This document shows, piece by piece, positions 58,512-64,000 of a DNA stretch of 64,000 nt. The translations under genes and the position numbers were made by a program. This DNA is from an uncultured Collinsella sp. (GTDB lineage Bacteria > Actinomycetota > Coriobacteriia > Coriobacteriales > Coriobacteriaceae): assembly GCA_900542325.1 (NCBI GenBank), contig UQMY01000004.1, positions 1-64,000 on the forward strand. The letters are read 5' to 3'. The notes under the pieces are model-generated. The model saw nothing but the letters and a program-made list of their open reading frames with translations, searched no databases and was not told where the DNA came from. Numbering within the stretch: the stretch's first letter is position 1; each line of letters starts with the position of its first letter.

Positions 58512-58975
58512 TTATTTGGACGATTCCGGGAGGGACGGCCCCGCCTCCCTGAACTCGACCGGCGACATGTAGCCCAGCGTCGAGTGGATCCTGAAGTTGT
58601 TGTACCAGTGCACGTAATCCAAGAGCTTGGCTCGGAGCTCGCGCGTCCCTCCTCGGTCCTTCGGAGTGGCCGACGATCTCCCCGTTGCAGAGGTCGACGA
58701 GCAGGCAGACGTAGTTCCACGACGCCCCGACGCGCACGCAGGCCAAGTCGCTGCATATATGGGTGCACGGCGCCCTGCCGCCGAAGCCGCGCGCGACGAC
58801 GTTCGACACGTCGGCCTCGTTGACCGCCCCGGGGTGCACCTTGAACCTCTTCCTGCCGTATGCGCCGGCCAGGCCGTTCTCCCTCATGATGCGGCAGACG
58901 CGGCGCCGGCTGACGGTAACGCCCGACCTCCCGGGCGACGCCTTGATCTTGCGCGATCCGTTCCGGCCCTTGCTG
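58512..58975 (-). pseudogene. IS3-family transposase remnant (orfB)
   Basis: On the minus strand the frame begins without a start with KIKASPGRSGVTVSRRRVCR, the HTH_21-like linker of IS150/IS3 OrfB, and continues to CSDLACVRVGASWNYVCLL, which has the first catalytic Asp. After about GHSEGPRRDAR the middle of the DDE domain is missing and the frame shifts; LRAKLLDYVHWYNNFRIHST and GYMSPVEF, the C-terminal part, follow in another frame to a stop at 58512. Two of three catalytic residues are lost, so it is inactive. No clear terminal repeats or orfA remain. Confidence 0.85.
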
Positions 58976-58984
58976 GCGGCGTGC

Positions 58985-59287
58985 GCCGCCGCGGCCGCCG
59001 TCGCCCCCGACATTAAGGTCCTCAAGGGCCGCGTCGTCTCCGGCGACCAGTTCGTCTCGCCCGCGGAACAGAAGGAGCGAATCCTCGCGGCCTTCGGCGA
59101 CCTGTGCTGCGAGATGGAGGGCTGCACCATCGCGCAGGCCTCCTATCTCAACGGCGTGCCCCTCGTCGTCGTGCGCGCCATCAGCGACAAGCCCTGCGCC
59201 GAGGGCCGGGTCGTCGACTACAACACCTTCGAGAAGAAGGCCGCCTGCGACTGCGCCCGCATCGCCGCGCGCATGGTTAAGCTTTAG
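58985..59287 (+). pseudogene. mtnN: 5'-truncated MTA/SAH nucleosidase fragment
   Basis: About 100 codons encode the C-terminal part of 5'-methylthioadenosine/S-adenosylhomocysteine nucleosidase: GRVVSGDQFV, CEMEGCTIAQA (the ribose-binding Glu motif) and VVRAISDKPC with the catalytic Asp. The N-terminal half is replaced by transposase sequence in the opposite orientation. Without the nucleobase-binding half it cannot be active. The insertion or a deletion next to it removed the rest. Confidence 0.8.
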
Positions 59288-59480
59288 GCCCGGCGCGCCG
59301 GGGCCCTTTCCAAAGCGAAGTGTCGAGCCGAAGTGTTGAGCGTCGGCCCTGAATGTTCAATGGCCGTTGTTTTCTGCCCCTCAAGTGGTGGACTTTTCCT
59401 CGGAGCTGTTGATTCCCCCACGCGCCCCCTTCCGTTCTCTGTTCTCCCCTTATACTCCTTGTACGAGGAGGTAAGAAGTC
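59288..59480. other. intergenic region before the LevR-like regulator
   Basis: A GC palindrome GGCCCGGCGCGCC at 59286-59306 follows the mtnN fragment. A possible -10 TATACT is near 59451, without a convincing -35 box. GAGGAGG ends the region. Confidence 0.4.
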
Positions 59481-62222
59481 ATGGACAAGACCACACAGGA
59501 CAGCTTGGCAAAGAAACCCGTCGACATGAGGGACAGGATTCTCGAGCATCTCGAGGCCCTCACCTCTGCCGTCTCGCTCGACGACCTTGCCCGTCTGTCC
59601 ACCTCCGACATCGCCGAGACGCTCATCATCTCCAGGAGCCTGGCGAGCCAGTACCTCAACGACCTTGTTCGCGCCGGTCTTGTGGTTAAGGTGGCGGGCA
59701 GGCCTGTCCGTTATTTTCATCGCCGCGCGTTCCAGAAGCGTTTTCAGGTAAAGCTCTCTGCAAGCGAGTATGCCTCGCTCGCCGACCTCATCCAGGCGAC
59801 GGGAATCGCCGATCACCGCGACTTCGCGCGTGCCGTGGGCTTCGACATGAGCCTCAGCTCCGTTGTCGAGCAGTGCAAGGCTGCGGTTCAGTACCCTCCG
59901 TTTGGCCTGCCCATCCTCTTGAGCGGCGGCGTGGGTGTCGGTAAGTCTTTCCTTTCTCGCCTTGTGTACGAGTACGGCAAGAACCAGGGCTTGCTGTCCC
60001 GCGACTCCTCCTATGTGCGCATCGACTGCGCCGGGGTCCCGGACGCCGCCTCGTTCAACGGGCTTCTTGACGAGTCGATCGCGAAAGCGCGCGGGGGTGT
60101 GGTCTTTGTCAACGGCATCGAGGCACTCTCTCCCTCTGCGATGGAGCACTGCCTTGCGACGGCCCTCGGGCTCGATGCCTCCCAGGATGCGCCGCGCGCT
60201 CGCCTCGTTCTTTCGACGACGCTTTCCGCCGATGACCTGAAGGTTTCCTCGGCCTACAGCAAAATGCCCATCTGTGCCCGCGTCCCCTCACTCAAGGAGC
60301 GGACCCCCGAGGAGCGCGAGGATCTCATCTTGAGCTTCCTGCGCAGCGAGGGGTGCCGAATCGGTTCTGATGTGAAGATCAGCCGCGGCGCATACCGTTG
60401 CCTCGTGAACGCGGACTTTTCCGATAACATCGCCGGCTTGCGCGCCTGCGTGACGAACTGCTGTGCCAAAGCGTTCCTCAATCGCGAGGGCGACTACGTC
60501 GTCGTTCGCCCGTATCTTCTTCCCAGCGGGCTCCTCTCCTCCGCGCAGATCGATCAACAGCCCGACGATGGCGTTCTGATCGACGCGTCTCTGGATGCCG
60601 CCGAGAGCACAGGGCCGGTCGAGCAGGCGCTCGATGCCCTGTGCTCCCTCGATGAGCGATTCTGCGCCGGGGAGCTCTCTGTCTCCGAGCTTGTCTCGCA
60701 AGCTGTCTCCGCTGTGCGCGGCGTTGAGGATCACTTGATCTTCGACCACGGCGTCGCCTCCTCGAGGTCGCGCGCCTTCGAGCGCGTCGTGGGCGCGGTC
60801 CTTGCCGACGCAGGCTCTTCTTATGGCATCGAGCTTTCGAGGAAGGTCGCTTTTCTACTGGCCCAGGAGATTTGCCTGCAGTTGTGGCCGGGTATCGGCC
60901 TGGCTAAGCGAAAGTCTGCCTGTGCGGAGCAAATCTCCCATCTCCTCGGTGCCGTGACCTCCGAATTGCCGTTTGCCTCGAGTGTCTCCGATCAGGTCGC
61001 CGCAGACGTGGAAGGGGCGCTGGGAATCTCGCTCGATCACTTCACGAAGACGCTTCTGACGCTGTGCGTCGCATCGGAGTCTCGCGATGCGAAGGCCCTT
61101 CGGACGCTCTGCGTCATCTTGTCCCACGGCTACTCAACGGCGACGAGCATCGCCGACGCGGCGAACCGTATGCTCGGCATGCATGTGTACGAGGCTGTCG
61201 ACATGCCCTACGACCAGCAGCTGAAGGACATCGTCGGTCCGCTCCAGCGCCTCGTCGACCGCCATTCCTACTGCACCGGGGTCGTGTTCCTCGTCGACAT
61301 GGGCTCCTTGGAGGAGGCCTATAAGGCCCTCGAGAACGTTACCGACTCCACTATCGGCGTGGTGAACAACGTCTCTACCGGTCTTGCGCTCGAGATCGGG
61401 GTCGGGCTGCTCGGCGGCAAGTCCATCGCCGAGGTTCTTGGCGATGCGACCGCCGCGTGCGTGACGCACTGCAAGGTGATCGAGCGCGTCAACCGTGAGG
61501 ACGCCATCGTCTTCTGCTCCGAGTCCGGGGTCGACGCCGCGGAGAGGATACGCCAGCTCGTCTCGCAGAGCCTCCCGCGCACCATAGGCGCGCGCCTGCT
61601 CACGAGGCCCTTCAAGCAGCTCGTCGCGAACGGGTCGAACGACGCCGTTTTCTCCGAGCACCGCGTCTGCGCCGTCATCGGCACGGGAGACCCCGGGGTC
61701 GCCTCCGTCCCCTTCGTCGCCCTCGAGGACATCATGTCGACGGCGTCCGCCTCTAAGGTTGATGCCGTGTTCGGCAGGTGGCTTGACGCTTCCGAGCTCT
61801 CTTCTTTCCACGAGAAGCTGCTCTCGAACATGACGCTGCAGAACGTCATCCGCTCCATCACCATCCTCGACCCGGAGCGGCTATTCCATGAGATCGAGAG
61901 CGCCGTGCACGAGCTTCAGCGCAGGACAGGCGAGAAGATCGGCAGCAACGCCATCATTGGGCTCTACGTTCACCTCTGCTGTCTCGTCGAGCGCCTTGTT
62001 ACCAGAAACCCCATTGAGACCTACGTTGGCCAGGACCGCTTCGAGGAGGAACGCGCCGATTTCATCGAGTCCTTCAGGCAGAGCTTCTCGAGCATCTCGA
62101 CGCGCTATCGCGTAGAGGTTCCCGTAAGCGAGATCGCATATGTCTTCGACTACATAAGCGTGAGCGCCGCCCCGGCGCGAGAAGAGCGCCTCGGCTCCTC
62201 GGACCTCCTGCTCGACGAGTGA
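59481..62222 (+). CDS. LevR-like PTS-regulated transcriptional regulator
   Basis: A 913-residue regulator. Order: N-terminal winged-helix (about 15-75), AAA+ ATPase-like domain with Walker A GGVGVGKS (about 149-156), a first PRD (histidine in FDHGVASS), an EIIA-Man-like domain with His549 in ILSHGYST, an EIIB-like stretch and a second PRD near 830 (GLYVHLCCLVERL). The AAA+ part lacks the GAFTGA loop and has VFVNG where Walker B should be LFLDE, so sigma-54 activation looks lost. It likely senses flux through the adjacent mannose-family PTS by phosphorylation. AGGAGG precedes the ATG. Confidence 0.87.
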   Translation: MDKTTQDSLAKKPVDMRDRILEHLEALTSAVSLDDLARLSTSDIAETLIISRSLASQYLNDLVRAGLVVKVAGRPVRYFHRRAFQKRFQVKLSASEYASLADLIQATGIADHRDFARAVGFDMSLSSVVEQCKAAVQYPPFGLPILLSGGVGVGKSFLSRLVYEYGKNQGLLSRDSSYVRIDCAGVPDAASFNGLLDESIAKARGGVVFVNGIEALSPSAMEHCLATALGLDASQDAPRARLVLSTTLSADDLKVSSAYSKMPICARVPSLKERTPEEREDLILSFLRSEGCRIGSDVKISRGAYRCLVNADFSDNIAGLRACVTNCCAKAFLNREGDYVVVRPYLLPSGLLSSAQIDQQPDDGVLIDASLDAAESTGPVEQALDALCSLDERFCAGELSVSELVSQAVSAVRGVEDHLIFDHGVASSRSRAFERVVGAVLADAGSSYGIELSRKVAFLLAQEICLQLWPGIGLAKRKSACAEQISHLLGAVTSELPFASSVSDQVAADVEGALGISLDHFTKTLLTLCVASESRDAKALRTLCVILSHGYSTATSIADAANRMLGMHVYEAVDMPYDQQLKDIVGPLQRLVDRHSYCTGVVFLVDMGSLEEAYKALENVTDSTIGVVNNVSTGLALEIGVGLLGGKSIAEVLGDATAACVTHCKVIERVNREDAIVFCSESGVDAAERIRQLVSQSLPRTIGARLLTRPFKQLVANGSNDAVFSEHRVCAVIGTGDPGVASVPFVALEDIMSTASASKVDAVFGRWLDASELSSFHEKLLSNMTLQNVIRSITILDPERLFHEIESAVHELQRRTGEKIGSNAIIGLYVHLCCLVERLVTRNPIETYVGQDRFEEERADFIESFRQSFSSISTRYRVEVPVSEIAYVFDYISVSAAPAREERLGSSDLLLDE

Positions 62223-62281
62223 CCTTCCCCGCGCCGCCGCAAGCTGACCGCGCGTCCTCAATAATCCGATAACCCCTTGCC

Positions 62282-62304
62282 CGGCGCGAATCCGGATAGC
62301 GCCG
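62282..62304 (+). promoter_or_regulatory. inverted repeat before the PTS genes
   Basis: CGGCGC and GCGCCG separated by 11 bases lie 42 bases upstream of the IIB start; they may be the regulator's operator or a leader hairpin. No GG-N10-GC sigma-54 promoter was found by eye. Confidence 0.45.
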
Positions 62305-62345
62305 AGGCGGTACCGAACGTAAAACTTCATTTGATAGGAGCAAAC

Positions 62346-62819
62346 ATGAGTGTTGTTATGGCACGAATCGACAATCGCCTGCTTCACGGCATCATCGTGA
62401 CGCAGTGGGCCCCGGTGTCGGGCGCGACCCGAGTCATGGTCATCGACGACAAGGTCGCCGGCGACGAGGTCCTGAAGTCCACCATGAGGATGGCGCGCCC
62501 CGCGGGCATGGCCGTTTCGATCATCTCCGAGCAGACCGCGCTCAAGAACTTCGCCGCGGGCAAGTACGACCGCGAGAAGGTCTTCGTCATCGCCAAGGAG
62601 CCCGAGACGATGCTTCGCCTGGTCGAGTCGGGCGTCGAGCTCCCGTCGCTGGTCGTCGGCGGCTCGCTCGTCAAGGAGGACGGCATCCAGCTCACCCAGC
62701 GCGCCTACGCCTCCGCCGAGAACGTCCAGAGCTACAAGGCGCTCATCGCCCGTGGCGTCAAGGTGACGGCCCAGTTCGTGCCCGCCGACAAGCCCGTCTC
62801 CGTCGCAGACCTCATCTAA
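62346..62819 (+). CDS. PTS mannose-family IIB component
   Basis: A 157-residue cytoplasmic IIB. The phosphorylated residue is His14 in RIDNRLLHG, followed by TQWAP, typical of the mannose/fructose/sorbose family, in which IIB is phosphorylated on His rather than Cys. It passes phosphate from IIA to the sugar in IIC-IID. No IIA gene lies between the regulator and this gene. AGGAG precedes the ATG; the in-frame extension upstream is non-coding. Confidence 0.95.
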   Translation: MSVVMARIDNRLLHGIIVTQWAPVSGATRVMVIDDKVAGDEVLKSTMRMARPAGMAVSIISEQTALKNFAAGKYDREKVFVIAKEPETMLRLVESGVELPSLVVGGSLVKEDGIQLTQRAYASAENVQSYKALIARGVKVTAQFVPADKPVSVADLI

Positions 62820-62828
62820 GGGGGAAAT

Positions 62829-63614
62829 ATGGTCAACTTCACTATCCTGCAGGTCGTCCTTTTGACCCTGCTGGCCTTCATCAAGCACGTGGACTACTAC
62901 GGCATCCCGATGATCTTCGTCAATTACGCCGTTTTCTGGGGCCTCATCACCGGAGTCGTCATGGGCGACTGGAAGACCGGCCTTGTCATCGGCGGCACCA
63001 TTCAGCTCATGCAGCTCGGCGTCGCGGGCTTCGGCGGCTCCTCCATTCCCGACTACGGCACGATGGCCATCATCGCCACCGCCTACGGCGTGACCCTGGG
63101 CTCCGACACGGGCCTCGCCATCGGCCTGCCGGTCGGCATGCTCGGCATCCAGCTCGACGTCGTCGCCAAGATCCTCAACGGCTTTGTCGTCGAGAAGTCC
63201 CAGAAGTTCTGCAACGAGGGTAAGTTCAATCAGATGAACGCCATCCTGTGGGTCTGCCCCGCGCTCTTCGGCCTGTGCGCCGCCCTGCCCGTCTTTGTCT
63301 CCGTGACGCTCGGCCAGCCCGCCGTCAACTGGCTCCTCGAGGTCATGCCCCAGTGGTTCCTCTCCGGCCTCACCCTCGCCGGCAAGATGCTCCCGGCCGT
63401 CGGTATCGCCATGCTGCTCCGCTACATGCCAACCGCCAAGTACTTCCAGTACCTGCTCGCCGGCTTCTTCCTCTCGGCCTTCCTGAACGTGCCCATCATC
63501 GGCGCCGCCATCGTCGGCGTTGCCCTCGCGATTGCGTTCTACCAGCGTGCCGAGAGGGACACCGAGCTCGCCGCCCACGCTTCCGCAGACGCCTTCATCG
63601 GAGAGGATGAGTAA
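62829..63614 (+). CDS. PTS mannose-family IIC component
   Basis: A 261-residue membrane subunit that with IID forms the sugar channel. It has LAFIKHVDYYGIP near the start, GVVMGDWKTGLVIGGTIQLM, and several hydrophobic helices up to about residue 240. GGGGGAA precedes the ATG nine bases after the IIB stop. Confidence 0.95.
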   Translation: MVNFTILQVVLLTLLAFIKHVDYYGIPMIFVNYAVFWGLITGVVMGDWKTGLVIGGTIQLMQLGVAGFGGSSIPDYGTMAIIATAYGVTLGSDTGLAIGLPVGMLGIQLDVVAKILNGFVVEKSQKFCNEGKFNQMNAILWVCPALFGLCAALPVFVSVTLGQPAVNWLLEVMPQWFLSGLTLAGKMLPAVGIAMLLRYMPTAKYFQYLLAGFFLSAFLNVPIIGAAIVGVALAIAFYQRAERDTELAAHASADAFIGEDE

Positions 63615-63616
63615 CC

Positions 63617-64000
63617 ATGGAAAACGAGAACATCACCGCCGTCGCTGAGGGCAAGCCCTCCGGCTACAAGGTCACCAAGAAGGACCTGCGCAACGCGAAC
63701 TGGCGCTGGCTCATGAGCGTGTGCACCTTCAACTACCAGACCCAGCAGGGCGCCTCAGTCGCCTACGCCCTCTCGCCGGTCCTGAGGAAGATCTACACGA
63801 ACGACGAGGACTATAAGCAGGCGCTCAACAACCACTTCCGCTACTACAACACCCAGCCTTGGCTCGCCGCCATCATCCTTGGCGCCTGCGTGGCCATGGA
63901 GGAGCGCGACGGCCTAGCGGCGGCGGACGCCGTCCAAGACCTGAAGATCGGCACCATGGGACCGCTCGCCGGCGTCGGCGACTCCCTGCTCATGACCATG
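63617..64000 (+). CDS. PTS mannose-family IID component (partial)
   Basis: The first 128 codons of IID; the gene runs off the window. KVTKKDLRNANWRWLMSVCT, NYQTQQGASVAYALSPVL and NTQPWLAAIILGACVAMEER, then IGTMGPLAGVGDSLL, are typical of the family. GAGAGGATGAG upstream of the ATG supplies a site overlapping the IIC stop. It completes the membrane complex with IIC. Confidence 0.93.
   Translation, partial: MENENITAVAEGKPSGYKVTKKDLRNANWRWLMSVCTFNYQTQQGASVAYALSPVLRKIYTNDEDYKQALNNHFRYYNTQPWLAAIILGACVAMEERDGLAAADAVQDLKIGTMGPLAGVGDSLLMTM

Noticed and set aside
58495..59130. A continuous minus-strand frame of 211 codons that appears to be one gene.
   Set aside because: It is a chance fusion: the first quarter is antisense to the mtnN fragment and the last part reads out of frame through the transposase C-terminus.
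62223..62345. A sigma-54 promoter before the PTS genes, expected for a LevR-type regulator.
   Set aside because: No GG-N10-GC element at a suitable distance, and the regulator itself lacks the sigma-54 contact loop.

Overview
The window looks like a chromosome segment of a Collinsella-like member of the Coriobacteriia (Actinomycetota). It is GC-rich with strong G/C bias at third codon positions, uses many GTG and TTG starts behind good Shine-Dalgarno sequences, and carries a type-II fatty-acid operon with FabK and a fused AccD-AccA, plus mannose-family PTS genes. The genus is an inference from protein character; no 16S gene is present.

Layout. 1-12,000 (mostly minus strand): a ParB-like/BMP-fold protein translationally coupled to a phosphoesterase, an MscS channel, a sortase-anchored 5'-nucleotidase, a TrpXYZ-like ABC importer, a WYL regulator, asnS and a glucose-type PTS IIA. 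12,200-21,200 (mostly plus): an esterase, a FeoA-FeoB fusion behind DtxR-like operator half-sites, an MFS exporter, a GH13 enzyme, a DNA-deoxyinosine glycosylase, a flavodoxin-like protein and an aminotransferase. 21,500-38,100: the information-processing core, with rplJ-rplL behind an L10 leader, galU, rpoB-rpoC, an ECF sigma/anti-sigma pair, then rpsL-rpsG-fusA-rpsJ. 38,150-48,300: divergent birA and a complete fab/acc operon (fabH, acpP, fabK, fabD, fabG, fabF, accB, fabZ, accC, accDA). 48,300-51,500: a lone PTS IIC, a cation diffusion facilitator and a histidine phosphatase. 51,700-57,800: the S10 operon from rplC to rplX, ending early at a terminator. 57,800-59,400: a decayed zone with an IS3-type transposase remnant and an mtnN fragment. 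59,480-64,000: a LevR-like regulator and mannose-family IIB, IIC and IID (IID runs off the end).

The strongest unexplained signals are non-coding. One architecture occurs three times (about 21,267-21,508, 34,276-34,414, 51,541-51,690): very long stems (34 perfect base pairs in two copies) of unrelated sequence enclose a conserved core of about 65 nt with its own covarying hairpin. Every copy lies just upstream of a ribosomal-protein operon promoter. In two cases the 3' part of the preceding gene shows an abrupt shift to A-ending codons. A second structured element with covarying stems occurs twice (13,168-13,303 and 32,220-32,357), each time directly after a stop codon. Short palindromes with GGGACAG in the loop are scattered between genes.

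The strongest protein-level signals are a domain near the C-terminus of RpoC that aligns without gaps to the alpha-subunit C-terminal domain and keeps equivalents of R265, N268 and K298; an eight-residue enlargement of RpoB fork loop 2; and Arg at RpsL position 88. The classic str-S10-spc order is broken twice: rpsJ sits at the end of the str operon with the fab block between it and rplC, and nothing of the spc operon beyond rplX is present.
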